The notes: generated from the letters alone by a model not told the origin. 34,393 nucleotides of DNA from Desulfurivibrio sp. (GCA_003605035.1 QZKJ01000090.1:1-34393), one strand, 5' to 3'. Positions 7,911 to 15,885 are shown, numbered from the stretch's first letter. Numbers and translations are program-made.

Positions 7911-8104
7911 ACAGCGGCATCTTTCCGTATTTGCAGAGGTTCGAGGGAAACAGGCAAACAAGCCGGGCTGGCTCACCGCCCGTGATCATATCCTTCTCTG
8001 ACCTTACAAAAAAAACTCTCCACTGAGAAGAGAGGATTGGGGGTAAAGTGCGCTAAAGTACTTAACGTGCCCTTGTGCCCCCTTGAGGGTATGAAGCCAA
8101 GGCC

Positions 8105-8184
8105 GTTATTCCCGCATGTAGTTAGCGGGAATCCATGTGCTTTCAATATGCTGGACCCCCGCTGACGGCATGCGGGGGTGACGG
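8105..8184. repeat. Two-hairpin REP-like intergenic repeat
   Basis: ATTCCCGC (8108-8115) pairs with GCGGGAAT (8125-8132), and CCCCCGC (8156-8162) with GCGGGGG (8172-8178), with GTGACGGG at the end. This layout matches the common proteobacterial intergenic repeat of the form ATTCCCGC...GCGGGAATCC...GGACCCCCGC...GCGGGGGTGACGG. It lies in the 465-base divergent gap between the C39-like gene and the DsrC-like gene. The rest of that gap shows only a TATAAT at 8291-8296 without a good -35. Confidence 0.6.
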
Positions 8185-8375
8185 GAAAATGAATCTTCGC
8201 CGGTCTTCGGTCTCACGTCAATCTTCCGAACCAAACGTAACAGCTTGATTTTTGTTTCTGGTCAGAATGTCTGAACTTATTGTTTTTTCGTATAATGTGC
8301 TTATAGTTTGAGTAGAAAAGATAATTTTTACTAAAACCAGGATTCAATCCTCAACTGCATAAGGGAGGTTGAACT

Positions 8376-8732
8376 ATGTACGATATTGAATGCAATGGCC
8401 GGAAACTGGCAAGAGACAAAGAGGGATTCTTACTTTCCCCCGATGACTGGAATGATGAGGTAGCGGAAATCATCGCTGCTGACGAGGGTTATGATGACTT
8501 TAACGAGGAAAAACGGGAGATCGTTAAATTCATGCGCAATTATTACCTGAAATTTCATGCATTTCCGATTCTGGATGCGGTCTGCAGATATACCGGCCAG
8601 GAAAGAAAATGTCTTGAAAAGGAGTTTATTAATCCCATGAAGGCGTGGAAGATTGCCGGGCTGCCCAAACCCGACGGCATCGAGTTCGTCACCCTGGATG
8701 GCGAGCACTACCTTATGAACGAATGCTGCTAA
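8376..8732 (+). CDS. DsrC/TusE-family protein lacking canonical cysteines, with Cys-Cys tail
   Basis: The 118-residue protein starts at ATG 8376 after a strong GGGAGG site. It has the TusE/DsrC pattern: a GFLLSPDDWNDEVA strand-helix, a helical core with FMRNYYLKFHAFPILDAVCRYTG, and the C-terminal arm K-I-A-G-L-P-K-P at 92-99. In DsrC this arm reads A-C-K-x-A-G-L-P-K-P-T-G-C-V, the two cysteines forming the trisulfide with siroheme sulfite reductase. Here they are Trp91 and Ile102. Instead the chain runs 16 residues further and ends C117-C118. Other Cys residues are C6, C70 and C79. It cannot do canonical DsrC chemistry at those positions, so it is a divergent paralog, perhaps regulatory or using the tail cysteines. 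It appears monocistronic, with a terminator at 8774. Confidence 0.8.
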   Translation: MYDIECNGRKLARDKEGFLLSPDDWNDEVAEIIAADEGYDDFNEEKREIVKFMRNYYLKFHAFPILDAVCRYTGQERKCLEKEFINPMKAWKIAGLPKPDGIEFVTLDGEHYLMNECC

Positions 8733-8773
8733 GCCGTTTTTATTTCGTAACGGCTCCTGAATGAAGAAACAGG

Positions 8774-8840
8774 GAGCCAGGCCTGTACTGTTGTCGGATT
8801 GCCGGCATGACGATAAGACAATCAAGGCCTGGCTCTTTTT
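8774..8840 (+). terminator. Intrinsic terminator after the DsrC-like gene
   Basis: GAGCCAGGCCT (8774-8784) is perfectly complementary to AGGCCTGGCTC (8825-8835), followed by TTTTT. The 40-base loop has an inner TTGTC/GACAA pair. It lies between two convergent genes and may serve both, although the T-run is on the plus side only. Confidence 0.75.
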
Positions 8841-8846
8841 ATGTCT

Positions 8847-9497
8847 TCAGCGATTATAGCAGAGAATCTGCCCCCGGAACGGCTCGGTCAGATAGTCGGC
8901 ATGCTCAGGTTTATGCTGGCGGTGTTCGTAACCAAGCCCCACCATGACTTTACTGAAGCGGGCATGCTGGCCCCGTCCGGGGTCAACGATGATCACCTCA
9001 CAATGGGGCCGGGCATACTGATTAATAAAACCGGCCAGCAATTCCACCTGACCTCTCTCATAGAGCAGGTCACTGCCGATAATCAGATCAAAATCCCCCA
9101 AACCGCAGTCCTCATCAGCCCACCCCGTCCGCACGAAGGGTATTGCCCTGCCCTTGTTGAGCCTGATGTTTTCCAGCAGAAACGGCCCTGCCTCCGGATG
9201 GTAGTCGGTTGCGGTGATATCCGCCTGGCGATGGTTGAGCACCAGGCTGGCCAGGGCGATGCCGCAGCCCACTTCCAGAATCCGTTTCCCCGCCACCTCA
9301 AAATCAAGCATGAGATGGGCGAGCACCTCGCCGGAAGCCCAGACAACCCCGAATAAAGGCCAGGCAGCAGACGATATGCCTAATCTTCCGGCAACACCGT
9401 CCGCATCAGCATATTGCTGTCTGTCCCGTAAAGTCCGGAGATGAATATCCACGTTATCGAACTCCATGGTTTGATAACGGAAGCGCAACGAAGACAT
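8847..9497 (-). CDS. Class I SAM-dependent methyltransferase, METTL/lysine-methyltransferase-like
   Basis: The 216-residue protein has a Rossmann methyltransferase core. Motif I is ILEVGCGIALASLVL near residue 73, the acidic ribose ligand is in ITATDYHPE, and DFDLIIGSDLLYERGQ forms the post-II region. The last belongs to the Methyltransf_16 group (ETFB lysine methyltransferase and METTL20/21 relatives), where D-L-L-Y is usual. Its N-terminal MEFDNVDIHLRTLRDRQQY also fits proteins that methylate lysines on partner proteins. The substrate is unknown. It is convergent with the DsrC-like gene and shares its terminator region. A small-molecule substrate cannot be excluded. Confidence 0.75.
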   Translation of the reverse strand: MSSLRFRYQTMEFDNVDIHLRTLRDRQQYADADGVAGRLGISSAAWPLFGVVWASGEVLAHLMLDFEVAGKRILEVGCGIALASLVLNHRQADITATDYHPEAGPFLLENIRLNKGRAIPFVRTGWADEDCGLGDFDLIIGSDLLYERGQVELLAGFINQYARPHCEVIIVDPGRGQHARFSKVMVGLGYEHRQHKPEHADYLTEPFRGQILCYNR

Positions 9498-9851
9498 GAA
9501 ATACCTCTTGAGTTGAAAATACGCAGCACGGTTCCCCCGCAGCTGTTTCGCTACGCAGAAGTTATATACTACACCTGATCACCTGGTTTGGCCAATGAAT
9601 AAGCCTGCCAGGCCGGGCGCCGCGCTGCTCGTCCTGCGCCGGCGCTGGCGCGCACCTTTACCCGCACTTGCCCCCACGGCCCTCTCCCATGGGCGCCACC
9701 CCTCTCCTGTCCAGCCAGTCCGATTTTTTACTCCATCTGTCTTGTCAGGTGGGACATTTTGTCCTTTTTCGCGGGACTTTGCCCCTCCCTCTTCTTTACC
9801 CTTCCTTCATAACATACCGAAACAAAACGACATTGTATTTTCACCACAAGG
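9498..9851. other. Intergenic region between methyltransferase gene and sigma-54 promoter
   Basis: About 350 bases with pyrimidine-rich tracts. The plus frames 9595-9888 and 9668-9871 are low-complexity Pro/Leu/Ser translations that run through the sigma-54 promoter, so I reject them as genes. No binding site for a sigma-54 activator could be recognised by eye, though one would be expected 80-200 bases upstream of 9852. Confidence 0.4.
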
Positions 9852-9867
9852 TGGCACAGCTGTTGCT
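9852..9867 (+). promoter_or_regulatory. Sigma-54 (RpoN) promoter of the PEP-CTERM gene
   Basis: TGGCAC-AGCTG-TTGCT matches the -24/-12 consensus TGGCAC-N5-TTGCW at every defined position. Transcription should begin near 9878, about 145 bases before the spondin-domain gene. PEP-CTERM genes in several Proteobacteria are known to depend on RpoN and the PrsK/PrsR pair; those regulators are not in this window. Confidence 0.85.
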
Positions 9868-9891
9868 TTAAATCAATGCGTCAGATAGGAA

Positions 9892-9943
9892 AGAGGGTGC
9901 CCTTTTGCCGGCAGGCCATGTGGCTGGTAAAAGGGCACCCTTC
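9892..9943 (+). promoter_or_regulatory. Stable 5'-UTR hairpin in the PEP-CTERM transcript
   Basis: AGGGTGCCCTTTTGCC (9894-9909) pairs with GGTAAAAGGGCACCCT (9926-9941), 16 positions with one G-U, around a 16-base loop. It would sit at about +16 to +63 of the sigma-54 transcript. Only TTCTGTTTC follows, so it is a weak terminator at best. It may be an attenuator, an mRNA-stabilising leader or a processing site. Confidence 0.7.
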
Positions 9944-10024
9944 TGTTTCAGGCCCCGAATTTATCCGTGAAAACCAAGAGATCCACAGCTCCCTAAGCCG
10001 TTCAATTGAAAAATGGAGAACAAT

Positions 10025-10837
10025 ATGAAATTGAGAAAAGTATTTCCGATACTGGCGATATCCCTGCTGGCAGCTTCGCCGGTTGCGGCCATGCCGGTGA
10101 AAGTCACCATCGAAAACCTGGCGCCTGCCAAGGGGAATTACTTTACCCCGGTCTGGCTCGGCTTTCACGATGGTTCCTTTGATATCTTTGACGCAGGAGG
10201 GTTCGCCTCTCCCGCGGTGCAGCGGCTCGCTGAAGACGGCAATGCCGCCCCTCTTGACAACGTCTTTCAGGTGAGCACGACCAATGGTGTTTCAGGCGTC
10301 CTCAGCTCGCCCAACATCCGTTTTGCCCCAGGGGATGTGGCCACCAGCGGCATTTTTGATCTGGATCCGGTGGACAACCAGTACTTCAGCTACATGTCCA
10401 TGATCATCCCCAGCAATGATGCCTTTATCGGCAACGATAACCCCGCGGCATATCAGATTTTCAGCAACAACGGCACCTTTCAGGGACTGGACCTGTTTAT
10501 CCTGGGCAATTCGAGCGTCATGGACGCCGGCTCGGAAGTAAACGATGAAATCCCGGTCAATACCGCGTTTCTCGGGCAGACCGTCCCGAACACCGGGGTT
10601 ACGGAGAAGATGCCGATTCAGCTCCACGCCGGCTTCAACCCGAAGGGCTCGGGCGGCATTCTCGACGACCCGATGTTCGACAATGCCGACTTTACCAGGA
10701 CCGGCTATCCGCTCGCCCAGATCAGGGTCGAGTATGCCGGGGACATGAAACCTGTGTCGACACCGATTCCCGGGGCAGCCTGGCTGTTCGGCTCGGCCCT
10801 GTTCTGTCTGGCCGGCTTGAAAAGTAAAAGAAAATAA
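10025..10837 (+). CDS. Spondin-domain exported protein with PEP-CTERM-type sorting signal
   Basis: I choose ATG 10025 because GGAG lies at 10015-10018, six bases before it; the ATG at 10013 has no site. The 270-residue product has a signal peptide (MKLRKVFPILAISLLAASPVAA, cleavage about residue 22). A Spond_N-type domain follows, with VTIENLAP, YFTPVWLGFHDGSFDIFDAG, the ERLAEDG-like QRLAEDGNAAPL, and LHAGFNPKGSGGI. The last 25 residues are a variant PEP-CTERM tail: P-I-P-G-A-A-W, a hydrophobic helix and KSKRK, the VPxPGAAWL type. It should be exported, cut by an exosortase (not in this window) and displayed in the envelope or exopolysaccharide matrix. It is driven by the sigma-54 promoter at 9852. 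Confidence 0.88.
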   Translation: MKLRKVFPILAISLLAASPVAAMPVKVTIENLAPAKGNYFTPVWLGFHDGSFDIFDAGGFASPAVQRLAEDGNAAPLDNVFQVSTTNGVSGVLSSPNIRFAPGDVATSGIFDLDPVDNQYFSYMSMIIPSNDAFIGNDNPAAYQIFSNNGTFQGLDLFILGNSSVMDAGSEVNDEIPVNTAFLGQTVPNTGVTEKMPIQLHAGFNPKGSGGILDDPMFDNADFTRTGYPLAQIRVEYAGDMKPVSTPIPGAAWLFGSALFCLAGLKSKRK

Positions 10838-10920
10838 GTTCACATCAGCATGCTTTGGGAGCTGTGTGGCCGGGGCTTCACCCCGGCCTTCTCCATCCCC
10901 GGCGAGAGGGCGGCGGCAGT

Positions 10921-11115
10921 ATGTCGGAGTATGAGACGGTCAGCAAGGCCCTGGAAAAAGCGGCAAAATATATCTGCACCTTAAAGTGCGGATTATGCCC
11001 GCTGGTGGCGGAGAACAGCCCCTGCCCGCAGGAATGCGGCCTGGAAACACTCCCCTGGCAGTGCTGGGTTGCCTATTTCCGCGCCCAGTCCGGGAAGGAA
11101 TCCGGCCGGCACTGA
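10921..11115 (+). CDS. Small Cys-rich protein of unknown function
   Basis: From ATG 10921 the frame encodes 64 residues with six cysteines, in the pattern C-x3-C-x2-C-x8-C-x3-C-x8-C, after a short helical N-terminus. The density suggests a metal site or a compact redox protein; no family is recognised. No strong ribosome site is visible (GAGGGCGG 9-16 bases upstream is the nearest purine stretch). It follows the PEP-CTERM gene by about 80 bases in the same orientation and could be on that transcript. The earlier non-ATG extension to 10855 is rejected. The 186 bases after it are pyrimidine-rich with no gene. Confidence 0.5.
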   Translation: MSEYETVSKALEKAAKYICTLKCGLCPLVAENSPCPQECGLETLPWQCWVAYFRAQSGKESGRH

Positions 11116-11250
11116 AGTGTTGCCTGCTGCCGCGACCAGCAAGTACCGCGGGCGCTGCCCCCCCTTCTCTGCCGACTTTTTTTCAGCCTTTACCGGCTCG
11201 CTCTCATCTGCTCCCCCCATTCTTTGCCTCTCCCCCGTGACATTGCACGT

Positions 11251-11266
11251 GATAATAATTATTATT
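11251..11266. promoter_or_regulatory. Fur-box-like AT palindrome
   Basis: GATAATAATTATTATT contains a 14-base perfect palindrome (ATAATAATTATTAT) similar to the Fur consensus GATAATGATAATCATTATC. It lies 36 bases upstream of the small coiled-coil gene. An AT-rich promoter element is the alternative reading. Confidence 0.35.
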
Positions 11267-11301
11267 TAATTACAGAAAACTGTGCAAAGGAGGTGACTTC
11301 G

Positions 11302-11538
11302 ATGACGACGAATCGTATAACAAATCTTGAAAGAGAGATAGACAATACCCTTGAAATGACTTCCATATGCCGCGGCGAGTGGTGCAGGTCCCTGGAGTCG
11401 GACGTTGACCGGCTGGAAATGGAACTGCACGATGTAAGCAGCGAAGCATCCACCTTTATTGCCGGGGCAAGGGTTGAGGAAATGTCAAACAAGATCCGGC
11501 TGGCCTACAGAAATCTCGGACCGGATATTCATGCCTGA
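11302..11538 (+). CDS. Small coiled-coil protein of unknown function
   Basis: ATG 11302 follows an ideal AAAGGAGGTGA site by six bases, so the gene is very likely translated. The 78-residue product is charged and almost entirely helical, with heptad-like spacing in ITNLEREIDNTLEMTSICRG and in SLESDVDRLEMELHDVSSEA. It has one cysteine and no signal peptide or transmembrane segment. It ends just before a strong terminator, forming a one-gene unit behind the Fur-like palindrome. No function is assigned; an iron- or stress-responsive small helper protein would fit but is speculation. Confidence 0.7.
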   Translation: MTTNRITNLEREIDNTLEMTSICRGEWCRSLESDVDRLEMELHDVSSEASTFIAGARVEEMSNKIRLAYRNLGPDIHA

Positions 11539-11565
11539 TGCCTGATGCCCGGGCAGACGGAAAGC

Positions 11566-11598
11566 GGGACAGCCGGACTGCGGCTGTCCCTTTTTTTT
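11566..11598 (+). terminator. Strong intrinsic terminator
   Basis: GGGACAGCCG (11566-11575), a GACTG loop, CGGCTGTCCC (11581-11590), then eight T. It ends the coiled-coil gene and lies 18 bases beyond the stop of the convergent sorbosone-dehydrogenase-like gene. Confidence 0.85.
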
Positions 11599-11616
11599 GG
11601 GGATTCGCCGATATTT

Positions 11617-12852
11617 TCAGGGATTCCCCCGCATGGTCAGCTGATAGATAACCCCTGCCTTATCGTCGGAAATGAAGATGCGGTCCTCCATTATCCGGAT
11701 ATCCACCGGTCTGCCCAGGGAGGTATTATCAGGCAGCAGCCAGCCGCTGATAAAATCCTCGCGGCCCAGCAGCTTGCCCTGCCGGTCGAAACGGAAAAGG
11801 ACAATTTTGTAGCCGGTGGGCATGGTGCGGTTCCAGGAACCGTGGTAGGCGACGAGCAGATTGCCCCGGTATTTCTCCGGCCAGCCGCCCCGGGCCGGAA
11901 AAAAAGCAAGCCCCAGGGGCGCGGAATGGGCCGGCAGGTCGATGAAGGAAGGGGTTTTCGTCAGGCAGGCCCCGGAGATGGCGCCGGGGCCGAGGAATTC
12001 GCCATCGGCAGTATTGTTGCCGTAACAGGACGGCCAGCCGTAATCCCTGCCGGCTTTGATTATATTGATCTCGTCAGGCGGCAGATTATCGCCCAGGTGA
12101 TCACGGCCCATCTCGGTGGCCCAGATTTCTCCGGTTGCCGGATGGAGGGTCATGAAAACCGCGTTGCGCAGCCCTGCCGCAAAAATCCGCGGTTCACCGC
12201 CATCGGGGTCAAGTACCAGGATTTTTGCCCGCCGCCAGTCCTCTTCCACGCAGGTGTCGCATGAGGAGCCCACGGAAATGAGGAGCTTGTCTTCATCAGG
12301 GGGCGGCATGAACAGCAGGGACCTGCTGAAATGGCGGCCGCCGCCCGGCAGCCCGGCGATTTCTGCACCAGGGCCGGCCTGCATGGTCACCGGGTCATAC
12401 TCATAGGCCATCACCCGGTCGGTTTCCGCCACAAAAAGCCGACGGTCCGCCCCGGGGGCGAAGGCCAGGCCATGGGGCCGTTTCAGCCCGCCGATCACCT
12501 CGACTACTCGGTCGGCCCTGCCGTTGCCGTCACCATCCGGCAGCGCCACCACCTTGCCGGCCGCGGGCAGGCTGACCAGCAGGGTGCCAGCCGGATCAAC
12601 CGTCAGCACCCGCGGCCCGTCCAGCCCCTCGGCAAAAATTGACAGGCTGAATTCCGGCGGATAATTCAGCACCCCATTTCCCTGGCTCACCAGGGCAACG
12701 ACGTTGCCGGCAGGTCCGAACACGACCGGCGACAAGCCGCGCAGCTTCTGCCGGAAGAACCAGATCGCCCACAGGGATATACCGATCAGCCCCAGGACCA
12801 GCATGCTGATCAGCAAACGTCTGCTCAGAAAATGGCCCGCACTCTGTCGCAT
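11617..12852 (-). CDS. Membrane-anchored sorbosone/soluble glucose dehydrogenase-like beta-propeller
   Basis: I take ATG 12852 (412 residues), with GGATGGAA 7 bases before it; ATG 12867 is a close alternative. The open frame continues to 13167 only because the UPF0182 3' end has no stop in this frame. The N-terminus (SRRLLISMLVLGLIGISLWAIW) is a membrane anchor, placing the domain in the periplasm. The propeller shows motifs of the PQQ-dependent sugar/sorbosone dehydrogenase group: GLKRPHGLAF, RHFSRSLLF, GLRNAVFMTLHPATGEIWATE, DEINIIKAGRDYGWPSCYG and YRGNLLVAYHGSWNR. A CDTC pair (SSCDTC) may form a disulfide. Cofactor use is inferred from the family, not from visible ligands. It lies 64 bases downstream of the UPF0182 gene, probably in one operon. 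Confidence 0.8.
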   Translation of the reverse strand: MRQSAGHFLSRRLLISMLVLGLIGISLWAIWFFRQKLRGLSPVVFGPAGNVVALVSQGNGVLNYPPEFSLSIFAEGLDGPRVLTVDPAGTLLVSLPAAGKVVALPDGDGNGRADRVVEVIGGLKRPHGLAFAPGADRRLFVAETDRVMAYEYDPVTMQAGPGAEIAGLPGGGRHFSRSLLFMPPPDEDKLLISVGSSCDTCVEEDWRRAKILVLDPDGGEPRIFAAGLRNAVFMTLHPATGEIWATEMGRDHLGDNLPPDEINIIKAGRDYGWPSCYGNNTADGEFLGPGAISGACLTKTPSFIDLPAHSAPLGLAFFPARGGWPEKYRGNLLVAYHGSWNRTMPTGYKIVLFRFDRQGKLLGREDFISGWLLPDNTSLGRPVDIRIMEDRIFISDDKAGVIYQLTMRGNP

Positions 12853-12916
12853 GAAAATTCCATCCATTTTTTCCGGCCAACCCGGACTCTTCCTGTCTGG
12901 CAGGATTTCTTTTTTT

Positions 12917-15751
12917 TCACCGTACGCTTTCTCCCGCCTGCTCAAGCAACTGCCGCAGCAGTTCCTGCAGCCGCCGCAGGGAGCCGGCCGCCTCTTCAAA
13001 GCGGCCGCTGCCCGTCTCCGCCAGATACCTTTGCAGGGCGTCATTGGCCTGGCGCAACAGTTCGGGGCTTGCGGCCTCCTGCAACCACGGCAGCCCCGGC
13101 TCAGCCGCCGCCACCTCCTCCCCCTCGCCGAGCAGCTTTTCCAGGGCCTCGGCAAAACTCGGGGCATAGGTCATCCGGTCATCATGCATCAGCACCACCA
13201 GGCGCAGTTCCGGATAGGCCGCGGTCTCGGCCCGCAGATAAATCGGCTCCACGTAGAGAATGGTATCGGCAATGGGAATGGCCAGGACATTGCCGCGGAT
13301 CACCTGGGAGCCCCGCTGGTTCCAGAGGGAGAGCTGGGCCGACAGGAAACGGTCCTGGTCGATCTTGGTCTCCACCTGCTGGGTCCCGAGAATCCGCCTT
13401 TCCTTGGGAAACTTGTAGACCAGGAAGCGGCCGTAATTCTCCCGGTCGCACAGGCCGGCAATCCAGCCGATCAGCACCTGCCGGTTTTTCGGGGTAAAGG
13501 GCAGGATGAGGGCAAATTCCAGCTGGTCTGCGCCCGGTATTTTCCACATCACATAATAGGGGTGCAACGGTTCAATCTGGTTATAATATTTCTCCGTGGC
13601 GCGGATCCAGAGATCCTCCTGATTGTAGAAGACCCGCGGGTCGGTCATATGGTACTTGGCATAGACCAGACCCTGGACCAGCAGCAGGTCCTTGGGGTAG
13701 CGCACATGGGCGGCCAGGGCCTGCTCCATTGCCTCCCGGTCCCGGAAAAGCTCCGGAAACACCCGGCGCCAGGCCGTGATCAGCGGATCATCGTTGTCAA
13801 AGACATAGAAGCGCACCGTGCCGTCAAAGGCGTCCACCACCGCCTTGACCGAATTGCGGATATAATTGACCCCGCGCAGACCGCGGCTGACCGGCGAGGA
13901 AACAACCGTTTCCCCTGAGCCGTCCCGCGGCTCGATCTTCTCCCTGGCGGAAAACGGCTCGCTGTAGGGATAATATGCCGAGGTGGTATAGGCATCGATG
14001 ATCCAGGAGAGCCGGCCGTCATGCAGGACAATATAGGGGTCGGCGTCAAAATGGAGAAAAGGCGCCACCGTGGCCACCCGTTCCCGCACCTGCCGGTGAA
14101 AGAGGATGCGGCTTTGCGCGGTCGGGTACTCGGACAGGAAAAAACGGGTGCCGTCAAACTTCCAGCCGAAAAGAAACCTGCGCCACAGACTGCTGAGCAC
14201 CACGCCGCCGGAGCCCGGATAATGCAGGTAGACATTCCCCTCGCCTCTGGGATAGTCGAACTCCCCTTCGCTGGTATTGACCACCACCGGGGAAGCGGTG
14301 AGCTCGCCATAGTAGATCTGCGGCCGGTCAATGGCCAGCTCCGGAAACTCGCTGCGCGGCGGGATGTCCCTGATGAGCAGGTTGGGCAGCCCTTCCGGGG
14401 TGAATTCGCTCACCGGCGCCATGGTGATGCCGTAGCCATGGGTGTATTTGAAGCGTTTGTTGACAAAGGTTCTGCTCTGTTTCGGCAGGTTGTCCGGCTC
14501 CATCTCCCTGGCCGACACCATCACCTGGCGATAGTCGCCACCCACGCTGTAGCGGTCAACATCCACCCCGACGAATTCGTAATAGAGCCTGATTTCCTGA
14601 AACTGCCGGTAGACCGCATCCAGGGCCCCCTTGTCCCACAGGCGGATGTTGTTCAGCAGTCCGCTGTTGTCAGCGACAATTTCCCGGGTGAAATCGCCCC
14701 TGGCCGGGAACTCCCGCTCCTCCACCCGGTGCAGGCCGTAGCCATGCCGGGTAAAATTGATGTTCTGTTCGATATAGGGCTTTTCATAGGTGATTTCATT
14801 GGGCTCCACCTGCAGCCATTGCAGCAGACCAGGCAGCAGCACCAGCAGGAGCAGCCAGGCCAGGCCGGTTAAGGCCCCGCTGCCACAGATCATTGCCACC
14901 GGCACGAACTGCCCGGGCAGGCGCGGCAGTCTTTCCTCCAGCCGGAGCCTGCCCAGGGCAAGAAAGAGCAGCCAGCAGCCGGCGGCCGCGAGCAGCAGAC
15001 TCAGGGCGGCATAAGCAGGCAGCCTGACATGGACATCGGTCCAGCCCGCTCCGTTAACCGTTCCCCACTGGGAATAGAGCAGATGATAGCGCAGCAGCCA
15101 GGACCCCGCGGCCAGCACGAAGAAAAGCGCCGCGCTGTTGCGATACAGGCGGCGCGGCCCCGGGAATTCCCCCAGGCCCTGGCCCTGATTTTCCCGGCGC
15201 ATCCTGACCACGCCGGTCTCATCAGTCATCAGGAAAAAAGACGAGGCCAGCTGGGCCGCCAGACCGACACAGACCGACAGCAACGCCAGCTGGAACAGGC
15301 CGTCATAAAGGGGCAGAGAAAAAAGATAGAAGCCGGTCTGCCGGCCGAAAACCGGCTCCCGCAGCGGGGTGTCTACCCGGTTGAAAAAGAGCAGAATTTC
15401 CTGCCAGTACACCACTCCCCACCGGCCGCCGAAAAAGACCCCCGTCAGGAGCGCCACCCTGGGCACTGCTTTGCTGCTGCCGGCCATCAGAAAAATCACC
15501 AGCCCGGCAAAAGAGGCGCCGCATAACGCAGAAGCGGCTTTCGCCAGCATCTCCGTCCAGAACCGCCCCTGGAAGCCCAGGGCCGCAAACCAGAGCATTT
15601 CCCCCCAGAAGTCGAGCAGCAGAAAAAAAAGAACGACCGCCATTGCCCAGGCTGCCCCGGCGGCCAGCAAAATGACATTGTGGCGGCGGCGTCCGGTGCG
15701 GACCAGAAACCAGACAGGAATAAGCAGGATAAAAAGGAGGGCAGCATACAT
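12917..15751 (-). CDS. UPF0182 family large integral membrane protein
   Basis: The 944-residue protein has about seven N-terminal transmembrane helices (first at MYAALLFILLIPVWFLV, others to about residue 310), then a 600-residue soluble part. Typical of the UPF0182/COG1615 family are NEITYEKPYIEQNINFTRHGYGL, the YTHGYGITMAPV block, EFDYPRGEGNVYLHYPG, and a C-terminal region with QVIRGNVLAIPIADTILYVEPIYLRA; each is quoted in part only. The family is widespread in bacteria, with no established biochemical role. The length is normal and the frame intact. The ATG at 15751 follows an AGGTG site. It is followed by the beta-propeller gene, and the pairing may mean a joint envelope function. Confidence 0.88.
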   Translation of the reverse strand: MYAALLFILLIPVWFLVRTGRRRHNVILLAAGAAWAMAVVLFFLLLDFWGEMLWFAALGFQGRFWTEMLAKAASALCGASFAGLVIFLMAGSSKAVPRVALLTGVFFGGRWGVVYWQEILLFFNRVDTPLREPVFGRQTGFYLFSLPLYDGLFQLALLSVCVGLAAQLASSFFLMTDETGVVRMRRENQGQGLGEFPGPRRLYRNSAALFFVLAAGSWLLRYHLLYSQWGTVNGAGWTDVHVRLPAYAALSLLLAAAGCWLLFLALGRLRLEERLPRLPGQFVPVAMICGSGALTGLAWLLLLVLLPGLLQWLQVEPNEITYEKPYIEQNINFTRHGYGLHRVEEREFPARGDFTREIVADNSGLLNNIRLWDKGALDAVYRQFQEIRLYYEFVGVDVDRYSVGGDYRQVMVSAREMEPDNLPKQSRTFVNKRFKYTHGYGITMAPVSEFTPEGLPNLLIRDIPPRSEFPELAIDRPQIYYGELTASPVVVNTSEGEFDYPRGEGNVYLHYPGSGGVVLSSLWRRFLFGWKFDGTRFFLSEYPTAQSRILFHRQVRERVATVAPFLHFDADPYIVLHDGRLSWIIDAYTTSAYYPYSEPFSAREKIEPRDGSGETVVSSPVSRGLRGVNYIRNSVKAVVDAFDGTVRFYVFDNDDPLITAWRRVFPELFRDREAMEQALAAHVRYPKDLLLVQGLVYAKYHMTDPRVFYNQEDLWIRATEKYYNQIEPLHPYYVMWKIPGADQLEFALILPFTPKNRQVLIGWIAGLCDRENYGRFLVYKFPKERRILGTQQVETKIDQDRFLSAQLSLWNQRGSQVIRGNVLAIPIADTILYVEPIYLRAETAAYPELRLVVLMHDDRMTYAPSFAEALEKLLGEGEEVAAAEPGLPWLQEAASPELLRQANDALQRYLAETGSGRFEEAAGSLRRLQELLRQLLEQAGESVR

Positions 15752-15885
15752 ACGGGCACCTGAGGAAGAAGTGGGTTACGTCATGTCGATTCTTCCTCAG
15801 AGATACTGCAAAATAGTTGCCAGGTTGTCAATCCTGACCTGGTTACCTGCAGTTGCCCGCCTCATGGCGCGGCGCTAACCTGAAA

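Noticed and set aside
12853..13167. Upstream extension of the propeller protein to 516 residues
   Set aside because: Basic, Pro/Cys-rich translation of the UPF0182 3' end in another frame; the membrane anchor and ribosome site place the start at 12852 or 12867.
12704..13918. 404-codon plus-strand frame across the propeller/UPF0182 junction
   Set aside because: Spans the ends of two genes on the opposite strand that have clear family motifs; no ribosome site.
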